A stretch of DNA of 64,000 bases from assembly GCF_029945925.1 (NCBI RefSeq), contig NZ_JAQSDN010000043.1, forward strand, positions 78,398 to 142,397. Reading direction: 5' to 3'. The notes beneath the pieces are model-generated. The model was not told where the DNA came from. It saw only the letters and a program-made list of their open reading frames with translations, and did no database searches. Positions 25,707 to 35,399 of this stretch are shown here, piece by piece. Position 1 is the stretch's first letter. Each line of letters starts with the position of its first letter. This DNA is from Polaromonas sp. (GTDB lineage: Bacteria; Pseudomonadota; Gammaproteobacteria; Burkholderiales; Burkholderiaceae_C). A program made the position numbers and the translations under genes.

Positions 25707-26693
25707 ATGACAAAACGATTCACTCTAAAAACAATAGCATGCTGCGCAATCATGGCGGGCACCCTGGGCACATTTGGCATGGCCAATGCGCAGACCAAAC
25801 TGAAATGGGCGCACGTCTATGAAACGTCCGAGCCCTATCACAAATGGTCGGTCTGGGCGGCCGACGAGTTCAAGAAACGCACCAACGGCAAGTACGAGAT
25901 CCAGGTCTTCCCGGCTTCCAGCCTGGGCAAGGAAAGCGACATCAACCAGGGCCTGCAACTCGGCACGGTGGACATCATCCTGACCGGCGCTTCCTTCGCT
26001 TCCAACTCCTTTCCGCGCCTGGCCGTGAGTTACTACCCCTTCACCTTCCGCGACGCCGACCATGTGGTCAAGTATGGCAAGAGCGATGTCTTCAGGGAAC
26101 TGGCCGAGGGCTACAAAAAGGCCACCGGCAACACGGTGACCGCGCTGACCTACTATGGCGCGCGCCACGCCACCAGCAACAAGCTGTTCACCAACTGCGA
26201 CCAGATGAAGGGCCTGAAGATGCGGGTGCCCGATTCTCCGGCCTACACCGCGCTGCCGCGCGCCTGCGGGGCGAACCCGACACCCATCGCGTTTGCCGAG
26301 GTCTACCTGGCGCTGCAGAACGGCACCGTCGACGCGCAGGAAAATCCGCTGCCGACCATCGAAGCCAAAAAATTCTTCGAGGTGCAGAAGAACATCATCC
26401 TGACCGGCCACATCTCCGACGCGCTGCTCACGGTGATTTCGCCCAGCACCATGGCCAGGCTGTCGCCGGCCGAGCAGAAGCTGCTCGCCGACATCACGCA
26501 GGAAGCCGCCGAAAAGGCCACCAACGACATCCGCAAGCGCGAAGGCGAGCTGGTGGAAGAGTTCAAGAAAAAGGGCAACAACGTGGTGACGGTTGACCGC
26601 GCCGACTTCCAGCAGCGCGTGCTCAAGGCCATCACCTTCGAATCCATGAAGCTCGACAAGAAGGACTGGGACCGCATCATCGCCATCAAGTAA
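25707..26693 (+). CDS. TRAP transporter substrate-binding protein (DctP family)
   Basis: Signal peptide MTKRFTLKTIACCAIMAGTLGTFGMANA; ETSEPYHKWSVWAADEFKKRTNGKYEIQVFPASSLGKESDINQGLQLGTVDI. Confidence 0.93.
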   Translation: MTKRFTLKTIACCAIMAGTLGTFGMANAQTKLKWAHVYETSEPYHKWSVWAADEFKKRTNGKYEIQVFPASSLGKESDINQGLQLGTVDIILTGASFASNSFPRLAVSYYPFTFRDADHVVKYGKSDVFRELAEGYKKATGNTVTALTYYGARHATSNKLFTNCDQMKGLKMRVPDSPAYTALPRACGANPTPIAFAEVYLALQNGTVDAQENPLPTIEAKKFFEVQKNIILTGHISDALLTVISPSTMARLSPAEQKLLADITQEAAEKATNDIRKREGELVEEFKKKGNNVVTVDRADFQQRVLKAITFESMKLDKKDWDRIIAIK

Positions 26694-26709
26694 CCGAAGT
26701 CACCCCCCG

Positions 26710-26742
26710 GGCCGGGCCCGCCGACACATCGGCCGCCCGGCC
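26710..26742 (+). repeat. strong intercistronic hairpin between dctP-like and dctQ-like genes
   Basis: GGCCGGGC-cc-GCCGA-caca-TCGGC-c-GCCCGGCC: 8+5 bp stem. Confidence 0.8.
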
Positions 26743-26776
26743 TTTCGACAAGTTCAGGACGATCGGAACCCAAAAG

Positions 26777-27346
26777 ATGGAAACCATTGACGACATGGCC
26801 CCCGTGATGGGGGCGGACGGACAGTTTCACGCGCAGGACGAAGCCGTGGACCTTTCCGACACCAAACTGGAAGCCTGGGTGGCGCTGGGCTTCTTCTGGA
26901 TCCTGGGCGCCACGGTGTTCTACCAGTTCTTTACCCGTTATGTGCTCAACGACTCGGCGGCCTGGACCGAGGAGATCGCGCGTTACCTGCTGATCGCCGT
27001 GGTTTTCACCGGCGCGACCATCGGTGTGGTCAAGAACAACCACATCCAGGTGGACTTTTTCTACAAGTTCATGCCCACACCGATGGCACGCGCCATGGCA
27101 ACCGCCGTCGATGTGCTGCGCGCGGGCTTCTTCGCCGCAGCCGCCGTGTTGACCGTGATGATGATGCTCAAGCTGGGCAGCAATTCGCGCATGACCATGG
27201 TCGACCTGCCCATGAACTGGGTCTACGGCATTTGCCTGCTGGGCTTTGCCGCCATGGCCTTCCGCTCCGTCCAGATTGCGCTGTTCCACCACCGGCGCGG
27301 CTACTCCGTCCTGGAACGTCCCGAGTCCTCGATGGACGACAAATAA
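26777..27346 (+). CDS. TRAP transporter small permease (DctQ family)
   Basis: Four hydrophobic segments, FFTRYVLNDSAAWTEEIARYLLIAVVFTGA; between DctP and DctM. Confidence 0.92.
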   Translation: METIDDMAPVMGADGQFHAQDEAVDLSDTKLEAWVALGFFWILGATVFYQFFTRYVLNDSAAWTEEIARYLLIAVVFTGATIGVVKNNHIQVDFFYKFMPTPMARAMATAVDVLRAGFFAAAAVLTVMMMLKLGSNSRMTMVDLPMNWVYGICLLGFAAMAFRSVQIALFHHRRGYSVLERPESSMDDK

Positions 27347-27358
27347 CACCCATACAAC

Positions 27359-28753
27359 ATGCTCAAAATCATTTTCCTGCTGCTCATGAGTGGCGGCATT
27401 CCGGTGGCCATCGCCATGGCGGGTTCGGCCCTGATCTATATCTGGTGGACGGGCACCCTGCCGGCTTTCGTGGTGATCCACCGCATGGTCAGCGGCATCG
27501 ACAGCTTTCCGCTGCTGGCGGTTCCGTTTTTCATCCTGGCCGGCAACCTGATGAACAACGCCGGCATCACCAACCGCATCTACAACTACGCGCTGGCGCT
27601 GGTCGGCTGGCTCAAGGGCGGCCTGGGCCATGTGAATGTGGTGGGTTCGGTGGTGTTCGCCGGCATGAGCGGCACCGCGATTGCCGACGCCGCCGGCCTG
27701 GGAACCATCGAGATCAAGGCCATGACCGACCACGGCTACAGCAAGGAGTTCGCCGTCGGCGTCACCGCAGCATCGGCCACGCTCGGGCCCATCATTCCGC
27801 CCAGCCTGCCCTTCGTGATTTACGGGATGATGGCCAACGTCAGTGTCGGGGCGCTGTTTCTGGCCGGCATCCTGCCGGGCATCCTGATGGGCGTGCTGAT
27901 GATGCTGACCGTGGCTTACTTTGCCCACAAGAACGGCTGGGGCGCCGACATCAAGTTCGAGTGGCCCCGCGTAATCAAGGCACTGGTCGAAACCCTGGTG
28001 GTGGCCGGCTGGCCGCTGGCGCTCTGGCTGCTGATCACCAAGGCGGGCTTTCCGCCACAGATCACCGTGTTTGTCGGCCTGATCGTGCTGTTTGCCGCCG
28101 ACAAGTTTTTCAACTTCCAGGCCGTTCTGCCCATCATGACGCCGGTGCTGCTGATAGGCGGCATGACCACCGGCATCTTCACGCCCACCGAAGGCGCCAT
28201 TGCCGCCTGCCTCTGGGCCATGGTGCTGGGCCTGGCCTGGTACCGCACGCTGAACTGGAAAATGTTCGTCAAGGTCTGCCTGGACACGGTGGAAACCACC
28301 GCCACGGTGCTGTTCATTGTGGCGGCGGCCAGCATCTTCGGCTGGATGCTCACCGCCACCGGCGTCACCGCAGCGATTTCCGAGTGGGTGCTCGGTTTCA
28401 CCAAGGAGCCCTGGGTGTTCCTGCTGCTGGCCAACCTGCTGATGCTGTTTGTCGGCTGCTTTCTCGAACCCACGGCCGCCATCACCATCCTGGTGCCGAT
28501 TCTTGTACCGATCTGCCAGCAGCTGGGCATCGACCTGGTCCACTTCGGCCTGGTGATGGTGCTCAACCTGATGATAGGTTTGCTGCATCCGCCCATGGGC
28601 ATGGTGCTGTTTGTGCTGGCACGGGTGGCCAAACTCTCGGTCGAGCGCACCACCATCGCCATCCTGCCCTGGCTGGTGCCCCTGCTCGGCTCGCTGGTCG
28701 TCATCACCTATTTTCCGAAACTGGTGCTCTGGCTGCCAAAAATGGTTTACTGA
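27359..28753 (+). CDS. TRAP transporter large permease (DctM family)
   Basis: GIDSFPLLAVPFFILAGNLMNNAGIT; ASATLGPIIPPSLPFVIYG. Confidence 0.94.
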   Translation: MLKIIFLLLMSGGIPVAIAMAGSALIYIWWTGTLPAFVVIHRMVSGIDSFPLLAVPFFILAGNLMNNAGITNRIYNYALALVGWLKGGLGHVNVVGSVVFAGMSGTAIADAAGLGTIEIKAMTDHGYSKEFAVGVTAASATLGPIIPPSLPFVIYGMMANVSVGALFLAGILPGILMGVLMMLTVAYFAHKNGWGADIKFEWPRVIKALVETLVVAGWPLALWLLITKAGFPPQITVFVGLIVLFAADKFFNFQAVLPIMTPVLLIGGMTTGIFTPTEGAIAACLWAMVLGLAWYRTLNWKMFVKVCLDTVETTATVLFIVAAASIFGWMLTATGVTAAISEWVLGFTKEPWVFLLLANLLMLFVGCFLEPTAAITILVPILVPICQQLGIDLVHFGLVMVLNLMIGLLHPPMGMVLFVLARVAKLSVERTTIAILPWLVPLLGSLVVITYFPKLVLWLPKMVY

Positions 28754-28791
28754 AACTTTTCACCGAGATGGCCCATCGCCCTGACCCCACC

Positions 28792-30318
28792 ATGACTCCT
28801 TTTATCCGCCTTCATCCCGCCGACGACGTCCTGATTGCCCGCGCCCAGCTGGTGGGCGGCACCCAGGTCGAAAACATCACTGTCAAGGGCCTGATCCCGC
28901 CCGGCCACAAGGTCGCCACGCGCGCACTGGCCGCCGGCGAGGCGGTGCGGCGCTACAACCAGATCATCGGTTTTGCCAGCAAGGCGATTGCACCCGGTGA
29001 CCATGTGCACACGCACAACCTCGACATGGGTCCCGACAAGGGCGACTTTGCGCGCGACTATGCCTTTGGCGCCGACGTGAAACCCGCCGCCCCGCGGCGC
29101 GAGGCCACCTTCATGGGTATCAAGCGGGCCGACGGGCGCGTGGCCACGCGCAACTACATCGGCATCCTGTCCAGCGTCAACTGCTCGGCGACCGCCGCGC
29201 GTGCCATTGCCGATCATTTTTCGCGGCAAACCAACCCGGCCGCGCTCAAGGACTTTCCCAACGTGGACGGCGTGGTGGCGCTGACACACGGCACCGGCTG
29301 CGGCATGGACTCCGAGGGCTTGGGGCTGAAAATCCTCGAGCGCACGCTGGCCGGCTACGCGACCCATGCCAACTTTGCCGGCGTGCTGGTGGTGGGCCTG
29401 GGCTGCGAGGCCAACCAGATCAACGCCTGGCTCGCACACAGCGCGCTGCGCGAAGGCGACAACTTCCGCGTCTTCAACATCCAGGACACCGGCGGCACGC
29501 GCAAGACGGTGGACAAGGGGATTGCGCTGATCAAAGAGATGCTGCCGCGCGCCAACGCGGTAAAACGCGAACCCTGCAGCGCGGCCCACATCACCATCGG
29601 CCTGCAATGCGGCGGCTCCGACGGTTATTCGGGCATCAGCGCGAACCCGGCACTGGGCGCGGCGGTAGACCTGCTGGTGGCGCATGGCGGCACCGCCATC
29701 CTCAGCGAAACCCCCGAAATTTACGGTGCCGAGCACCTGCTGACGCGCCGCGCCGTGCGTCCCGACATCGCCGAAAAACTGATCGCCCGCATCAAGTGGT
29801 GGGAGCACTACACCGAGATCAACGAGGGCGAGATGAACAACAACCCCTCGCCCGGCAACAAGGCCGGCGGCCTGACCACGATTCTCGAAAAATCGCTGGG
29901 CGCCGTGGCCAAGGGCGGCACCAGCAACCTCGAAGCAGTCTACGAATACGCCGAACCCGTGGACGCACACGGCTTTGTCTACATGGACACGCCGGGTTAC
30001 GACCCGGTCAGCGCCACCGGCCAGGTGGCCGGCGGCGCCAACCTGATCTGCTTCACCACCGGGCGCGGTTCGGCCTACGGCTGCGCGCCCTCGCCTTCGC
30101 TCAAGCTCGCCACCAACTCGGCCCTGTGGCAGCGCCAGGAGGAAGACATGGACATCAACTGCGGCGAGATCATCGACGGCGGTGTGTCCGTCCAGGAGAT
30201 GGGCCAGCGGATTTTCGACATGGTGCTGGCCACCGCCTCGGGCGCGCAGAGCAAAAGCGAACAACACGGCTATGGGCAAAACGAATTTGTGCCCTGGCAA
30301 GTCGGCGCGGTCATGTAG
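28792..30318 (+). CDS. UxaA-family (altronate/galactarate dehydratase-like) protein with N-terminal SAF domain
   Basis: SAF-like N-terminus, FMGIKRADGRVATRNYIGILSSVNCSATAARAI, THGTGCGMDSEG, QCGGSDGYSGI; start at MTPFIRLHP, not the 27232 ORF start. Confidence 0.92.
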   Translation: MTPFIRLHPADDVLIARAQLVGGTQVENITVKGLIPPGHKVATRALAAGEAVRRYNQIIGFASKAIAPGDHVHTHNLDMGPDKGDFARDYAFGADVKPAAPRREATFMGIKRADGRVATRNYIGILSSVNCSATAARAIADHFSRQTNPAALKDFPNVDGVVALTHGTGCGMDSEGLGLKILERTLAGYATHANFAGVLVVGLGCEANQINAWLAHSALREGDNFRVFNIQDTGGTRKTVDKGIALIKEMLPRANAVKREPCSAAHITIGLQCGGSDGYSGISANPALGAAVDLLVAHGGTAILSETPEIYGAEHLLTRRAVRPDIAEKLIARIKWWEHYTEINEGEMNNNPSPGNKAGGLTTILEKSLGAVAKGGTSNLEAVYEYAEPVDAHGFVYMDTPGYDPVSATGQVAGGANLICFTTGRGSAYGCAPSPSLKLATNSALWQRQEEDMDINCGEIIDGGVSVQEMGQRIFDMVLATASGAQSKSEQHGYGQNEFVPWQVGAVM

Positions 30319-30330
30319 GCCCATTCTTCA

Positions 30331-30418
30331 CTCCCTCTCCTTCCGGGAGAGGGCGGGGGTGAGGGCACTGCGCACTGGGCTACCCTCACCCTGACCCTCT
30401 CCCTGAGGGAGAGGGAAC
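30331..30418. repeat. REPIN-like inverted doublet of palindromic REP sequences
   Basis: CTCCCTCTCCTTCCGGGAGAGGGCGGGGGTGAGGGC-(spacer)-TACCCTCACCCTGACCCTCTCCCTGAGGGAGAGGGAA; same arms as 15346-15426. Confidence 0.88.
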
Positions 30419-30441
30419 AACATCCACAAAGCTGGAACATC

Positions 30442-31506
30442 ATGCAAAAAACCCTCCCAGCCCAAGCACTGCAAGCGCAGATAGCTACTGTTTTAATAGC
30501 GGCCGGCAGCGCTGCCGAAGAAGCCGCTGCCGTGGCGGCCAACCTGGTGCTGGCCAACCTGAGCGGCCACGACTCGCATGGCGTGGGCATGCTGCCGCGT
30601 TATGTGGACGCGGTGCTCGAGGGCGGCCTGCATCCCAACACCGGCGTGAAAGTGGTGCTCGACACCGGCTCCCTCCTCACGCTGGACGGCCAGCGCGGCT
30701 ACGGCCAGATCGTCGGCGCGCAGGCCATGGCGCTGGGCATGGAACGCGCCCAAACCCACGGCAGCTGCATCATGACGCTAGCCAACGCGCACCACCTGGG
30801 GCGCATCGGGCACTTCGCCGAAATGGCCGTGGCCCAGGGGCTGGTGTCAATACATTTTGTCAATGTGCTGTCCCGGCCGGTGGTTGCACCTTTCGGCGGT
30901 GCTGACGGCCGCTACGGGACCAACCCGTGCTGCATAGGTGTACCTCTCGCAGGACGCGATCCGTTTGTGTTGGACTTTGCCACGAGCCGCGTCGCGCAGG
31001 GAAAAATGCGCGTCGCCCACAACGAAGGCCGGCGTGTGGAGCCCGGCACACTGATCGACGAACACGGCCGACCCACCACCGACCCCGGCGTGGTCGTGGT
31101 GCCGCAGAGCAATGGCCTGTTCGGCGCGCTGCTGGCCTTTGGCGAACACAAGGGTTACGGCATGGCCGTGGCCTGCGAGCTGCTGGGCGGCGCGCTGACC
31201 GGCAGCGGCACCTGGCACAAGCCAACCGACCCGGCCGTGCGCGCGGTGATCAACGGCATGCTGACCATCCTTATCGACCCGGCCAGGCTCGGGACCCAGG
31301 CCACGTTTGCGCAGGAAGCGCTGGCTTTTGTCGACTGGCTCCAGGCCGGGCCGGTGGCGCCGGGGTTTGACGCGGTGCAGATCGCCGGTGACCCGGAGCG
31401 GGCTTACCGCGCGCAACGACAGGACCAAGGCATTGCAGTCGATGCCCAGACCTGGCAGGAGATCGTGGCCGCGGGCCACAAGGTCGGGGTGTCGCTGCCC
31501 GATTGA
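30442..31506 (+). CDS. Ldh family (malate/L-lactate dehydrogenase-like, YiaK-type) oxidoreductase
   Basis: HDSHGVGMLPRYVDAV; GTNPCCIGVPLAGRDPFVLDFATSRVAQGKM; HKGYGMAVACELLGGALTG. Confidence 0.92.
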   Translation: MQKTLPAQALQAQIATVLIAAGSAAEEAAAVAANLVLANLSGHDSHGVGMLPRYVDAVLEGGLHPNTGVKVVLDTGSLLTLDGQRGYGQIVGAQAMALGMERAQTHGSCIMTLANAHHLGRIGHFAEMAVAQGLVSIHFVNVLSRPVVAPFGGADGRYGTNPCCIGVPLAGRDPFVLDFATSRVAQGKMRVAHNEGRRVEPGTLIDEHGRPTTDPGVVVVPQSNGLFGALLAFGEHKGYGMAVACELLGGALTGSGTWHKPTDPAVRAVINGMLTILIDPARLGTQATFAQEALAFVDWLQAGPVAPGFDAVQIAGDPERAYRAQRQDQGIAVDAQTWQEIVAAGHKVGVSLPD

Positions 31507-31539
31507 CGCCTTCCAGCCACTGCCCGCGGTCACACTATG

Positions 31540-31590
31540 AAATTGATAGCTGCCTGCGCTTGCCCTGTGTGGGCTGGAGGCCAAAATGAC
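31540..31590 (+). repeat. short intergenic repeat ATTGATAGCTGCCTGCGCTTGCCCTGTGTGGGCTGGAGGCCAAAATGACC
   Basis: Same family as 7490-7540; contains the ATG of the following ORF. Confidence 0.75.
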
Positions 31591-33022
31591 CATGAAGTCT
31601 GCTGAAACGGCGACCCGGCTGAGCAGCGCCTGCCTGCCCGCCCTCGCCGCGCGCGGCATCCCGGTCCCGACCTACCCGCGCCAGGGCCTGCCCGGCGTCG
31701 TGCACCTCGGCCTGGGCGCCTTCCACCGTGCGCACCAGGCGCTGGTGTTTGATGCGCTGCTGCAGCGCGGCGACACGCGCTGGGGCGTGTTCGGCGTGGC
31801 CATGCGCAGCACGCAGCTGGCCGATGCCTTGAACGCGCAGGACGGCCTCTACGCGGTGCAGGTGGCCAGCAGCGCCGGCAGCCAATGGCAGGTCGGCGGC
31901 GCGATCTGGCAGACCGCCGTCGCCGCGCGCGAGCCGGCCCGGGTGGTGCAGGCGCTGGCGGCGCCCGCCACGCGCTGGGTCACGCTGACCGTCACGGAAA
32001 AAGGCTACGGGCCGGCCCTGGCCGACCTGCTGGTGCAAGGCCTGGCCGCGCGCCATGCCGCCGGCCTGCCGGGCCTGACCATTGCGTCCTGCGACAACCT
32101 GGCGCACAACGGGCGCAAGCTACAGGCCCTGTGTGTGAACGCCGCGCGGCAGCTGAGCCCCGCTCTGGCGGACTGGGTCGAGCGCACCTGCGCCTTCCCC
32201 AACAGCATGGTGGACCGCATCGTGCCCGCGGCCACGCCGCAGCGCCTGGCCGCCGCGCACGAGGCCCTGGGTGTGGCCGACGAAGCTGCCCTGGGCACCG
32301 AGGCCTTCTGGGAGTGGGTGATTGAGCGGCGCTTTGCCGACTCTGGCGACGCCGATGTGCTGGCCGCCGCCGGCGTGACGGTGGTGGACGACGTGGCCCC
32401 GTTCGAGGACGCCAAGCTGCGCCTGCTCAACGGCAGCCACACCGCCATGGCCTGTTTGGGCGCGGTGGCCGGCTGGCCAGTGATCGGCGAATGCATCACC
32501 CAGCCGGCGGTGCGCAGCTTCATCCACGGCCTGATGACCCACGAGGTCGGCCCCCAGCTCAGCCGCCCGGACTGGGCCGGCTACCGGGACGCCCTGCTCG
32601 CACGGTTTGCCAACCCCGCGCTGCAACACAGCGTGCACCAGATCGCCACCGATTCCTCGCAGAAGATCCCGCAGCGCTGGCCGCCCTCGGTGCTGGGCGC
32701 GCTGCGCGCCGGCCTGCCGGTGGACCGCCTCGCGTTTGCCGCCGCGGCCTGGATGCGTTATGTGCGCGGCAGCGACGAGCAGGGAGGCGCTTATGCCATG
32801 AACGACCCGATGGCCGGCGAACTGCAGGCGCTGGCGCTGGCCCATGCCGGCGATGCCGCGGCTACCGTGCAGGCGCTGGGCACATTGCGGGTGATCTGGG
32901 GCGAGGTCCTGCCGGACAACACGCACTGGCTGGCACTGGTGGCGCGGCAGTTGGACCTCATCGACCGGCTCGGAATCCTGGCGGCGCTGGCGCAGCTGCA
33001 GGCCAACCTGGACGACGCCTGA
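31586..33022 (+). CDS. mannitol dehydrogenase family protein (fructuronate/tagaturonate reductase-like)
   Basis: GVVHLGLGAFHRAHQALVFD; TVTEKGY; NSMVDRIVPA; KLRLLNGSHTAMACLG. Confidence 0.92.
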   Translation: MTMKSAETATRLSSACLPALAARGIPVPTYPRQGLPGVVHLGLGAFHRAHQALVFDALLQRGDTRWGVFGVAMRSTQLADALNAQDGLYAVQVASSAGSQWQVGGAIWQTAVAAREPARVVQALAAPATRWVTLTVTEKGYGPALADLLVQGLAARHAAGLPGLTIASCDNLAHNGRKLQALCVNAARQLSPALADWVERTCAFPNSMVDRIVPAATPQRLAAAHEALGVADEAALGTEAFWEWVIERRFADSGDADVLAAAGVTVVDDVAPFEDAKLRLLNGSHTAMACLGAVAGWPVIGECITQPAVRSFIHGLMTHEVGPQLSRPDWAGYRDALLARFANPALQHSVHQIATDSSQKIPQRWPPSVLGALRAGLPVDRLAFAAAAWMRYVRGSDEQGGAYAMNDPMAGELQALALAHAGDAAATVQALGTLRVIWGEVLPDNTHWLALVARQLDLIDRLGILAALAQLQANLDDA

Positions 33023-33050
33023 GCCCGTGACCGGCACCCCGGCGTTGTGA

Positions 33051-33100
33051 ACAAAATCGGCCTCCAGCCCTTACGGATCGGGCGCGAGATGCTCTCCTTT
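33051..33100 (-). repeat. inverted copy of the ATAGCTG...GGGCTGGAGGCC repeat
   Basis: Reverse complement contains GCATCTCGCGCCCGATCCGTAAGGGCTGGAGGCCGATTTTG; between convergent stops. Confidence 0.6.
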
Positions 33101-33112
33101 TGAGAGTGAGGA

Positions 33113-33748
33113 TTAACCCAGCACCACGGCCAGGCTGGCGTCGAGGTGCTCGGTTGGCAGGCGCTTGAAGCCCGAGCGCGAGAAGCGCTGCAGGCGACCC
33201 ATCATGAAAGCCACGATGACCGAGGCCTGAACCTGCGCCTGGACGGTCGGTGTGGCGGCGCCGTCGGCCCCGGCCGCATCGCGCAGGTTTTGCTTGAGGC
33301 TGGACTCGAGCTTGTCGAAAAACTGGTTCATGCGCTCCTGCAGGCGTTCGTTTTCGAACACCAGGGCGTCGCCGGCCATCACGCGGGTCATGCCGGGGTT
33401 TTTCTCGGCAAACTGCAGCAGCATGATGACCAGCCGGCGGGTGCGCTGCGCCGGGTCGGTCTCGCGTTCGGCGATCTGGTTGACCAGGGTGAACACGGTC
33501 TGCTCGATGAACTCGATCAGGCCCTCAAACATCTGTGCCTTGCTGGCAAAGTGGCGGTATAGCGCCGCCTCACTGACCTCGAGCCGGGCCGCCAGGGCCG
33601 AGGTGGTGATGCGCTCCGCACCGGGCTGCTCCAGCATGGTCGCGAGCGCCTGCAGGATCTGCACGCGGCGCTCGCCCGGCTTGGGGCGCTTGCGCGGCGC
33701 AGCCGGCGTGGAGAGCTCGGGACTCACGTCAGACTCAAACTCGGACAT
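33113..33748 (-). CDS. slmA: nucleoid occlusion factor SlmA (TetR-like)
   Basis: KPGERRVQILQALATMLEQPGAERITTSALAARLEVSEAALYRHFASKAQMFEGLIEFIEQTVFTLVNQI...ENERLQERMNQFFDKLESSLKQNLR; near argB. Confidence 0.92.
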   Translation of the reverse strand: MSEFESDVSPELSTPAAPRKRPKPGERRVQILQALATMLEQPGAERITTSALAARLEVSEAALYRHFASKAQMFEGLIEFIEQTVFTLVNQIAERETDPAQRTRRLVIMLLQFAEKNPGMTRVMAGDALVFENERLQERMNQFFDKLESSLKQNLRDAAGADGAATPTVQAQVQASVIVAFMMGRLQRFSRSGFKRLPTEHLDASLAVVLG

Positions 33749-33896
33749 AGGGCATGCAGTGCGTTGTTGTAAGAGATGTTTCAAAACTGGGCCGACGCTT
33801 TGGATTCTCGCACAGCCAGAGGGGGCTTTCGGCCGGCGCCGGTCAGGGGCAAACCCGCGTGCCCGGCCCTGCAACAACGTGGTTTTTCGGGCGCGC

Positions 33897-35390
33897 TCAG
33901 GTTGGGGAACGCATCACCAGCCGCACCCGTAGGCCGCAGGCGACACCCTCCCGGCTGCCGGCGGCCTCCAGCGTCAGCTGCGCTCGGTGGGCGCGCGCGA
34001 TTTCGTCGGCGATCGCCAGCCCCAGCCCGTTGCCCTCCCCGCCGGTGCCGGGCACCCGGTAAAAACGCTCCAGCACGCGGGCGCGCTCGGCGGCAGGGAT
34101 GCCCGGCCCGTCGTCTTCCACCTCGAGAAAAACCTGCGCCTCGCCCGCCGCATCCCGCGTCTCCAGCGGGCCGCAGCGTATCGTGACCGTGCCGCCCGGC
34201 GCCGTGTACTTGACGGCGTTGTCCACCAGGTTGCCGAGCAGTTCGCGCAGCAGCCACGCGTGGCCCGAGACCTGGGCAAAACGCACTTCCAGCCCCAGGT
34301 CGATGCCTTTGGCCGAGGCCGCATCCAGGTGCAGGGCCAGCACCGACTCGCACAGGTCCTTGAGGTCCACCCGATGCACCGGCTGGCCCGCCATCTGGGA
34401 GGCATCGGCCCGCGACAGGGCCAGCAGCTGGTTGGCCAGCTGCGAGGTACGCCGGGTGGCGCTGCGCAGCGCCATGATCTTGTCGGCCGACAGGGTCAGC
34501 TGCCGGCCTGCCGCGGGCGCCATGGCCGCCTGCGCCCAGGCTTCCACCTGGGCCTGCAGCCCCGCCAGCGGGGTGCGCAGCTGATGCGCGGCATCGGCCA
34601 CAAAGCGGCGCTGGCCCTCGGCCTGGTCGTTGACCAGCGCAAACAGGCGGTTCAGTGAGGCCACCAGCGGCCGCACTTCGCCCGGCGTGCTCTGCGGGTC
34701 GATGGCGCTGAGGTCGCGCGGGGACCGGCGCTCGACCGCATCCTTGAGCGCCAGCAAGGGCCGCAGGGCCCGGTTGACGGCCCAGTTGACGGCCAGGGCG
34801 GCGGCCAGCACCAGAATCAGGTTGGGCAGCAGCACCTTGAAAAACACCGAACGCACCCACTGCTGGCGGGCATCCGAGCCATCGGCCAGCTGCAGGATCA
34901 GCTCGCCCGCCGCGGTTCTGACGCGCTGCACCACCACCCGGTAGGTGACGCCGTTTTCCTCCATGCTGTGAAACTCGGGCTCGCGGGTGGTGGGCACCAC
35001 CATGCTGATCCAGGCGTCGCCGGCCAGAAAACGGCCTTCGGCATCCGACACCCGGTAACCGGCAAACCCGGCGCGCGCCTTGATGAACTCCTCGACCGGC
35101 GGCGCCAGCAGCATCACCGGGCTGTCGTCGGCCGTGCGGCCGGGGGCGAGCACCGAGTCGGCCAGCAGGGGCGTCAGGCGCCGCAGTTGCTGGTCCTGCT
35201 GCAGGGCGGCGTTGCCCGCCGCCTCGTAGTCGAAGTAAATACTCACCAAGGCAAACAGGCTCAGGGGTGCCAGCAGCAGCAGCAGCAGGCGGCGCTGCAG
35301 CCCGGATTTCATGGCCGCAGGTACGCGCAAGGCGGCGGTTTTTTCCGCGACAGCCGCCGTGGCCGGGTCAGCGCCGGTGTTCTCACGCAT
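33897..35390 (-). CDS. sensor histidine kinase (TctE-like)
   Basis: [26 protein letters not shown]-box; [30 protein letters not shown]. Confidence 0.93.
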   Translation of the reverse strand: MRENTGADPATAAVAEKTAALRVPAAMKSGLQRRLLLLLLAPLSLFALVSIYFDYEAAGNAALQQDQQLRRLTPLLADSVLAPGRTADDSPVMLLAPPVEEFIKARAGFAGYRVSDAEGRFLAGDAWISMVVPTTREPEFHSMEENGVTYRVVVQRVRTAAGELILQLADGSDARQQWVRSVFFKVLLPNLILVLAAALAVNWAVNRALRPLLALKDAVERRSPRDLSAIDPQSTPGEVRPLVASLNRLFALVNDQAEGQRRFVADAAHQLRTPLAGLQAQVEAWAQAAMAPAAGRQLTLSADKIMALRSATRRTSQLANQLLALSRADASQMAGQPVHRVDLKDLCESVLALHLDAASAKGIDLGLEVRFAQVSGHAWLLRELLGNLVDNAVKYTAPGGTVTIRCGPLETRDAAGEAQVFLEVEDDGPGIPAAERARVLERFYRVPGTGGEGNGLGLAIADEIARAHRAQLTLEAAGSREGVACGLRVRLVMRSPT

Positions 35391-35399
35391 CAGGTTAGC

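Noticed and set aside
26303-28588. 761-aa minus-strand ORF opposite TRAP transporter genes
   Set aside because: His/Gln-rich low-complexity antisense shadow ORF; plus strand encodes recognisable DctQ and DctM.
27232-28791. N-terminal ~520 residues of the 1028-aa ORF 27232..30318
   Set aside because: Out-of-frame read-through over dctQ/dctM; genuine UxaA-like protein starts at ~28792.
30478-30510. CAGATAGCTACTGTTTTAATAGCGG inside the Ldh gene resembling the ATAGCTG repeat
   Set aside because: Match too short to separate from chance within a conserved coding region.
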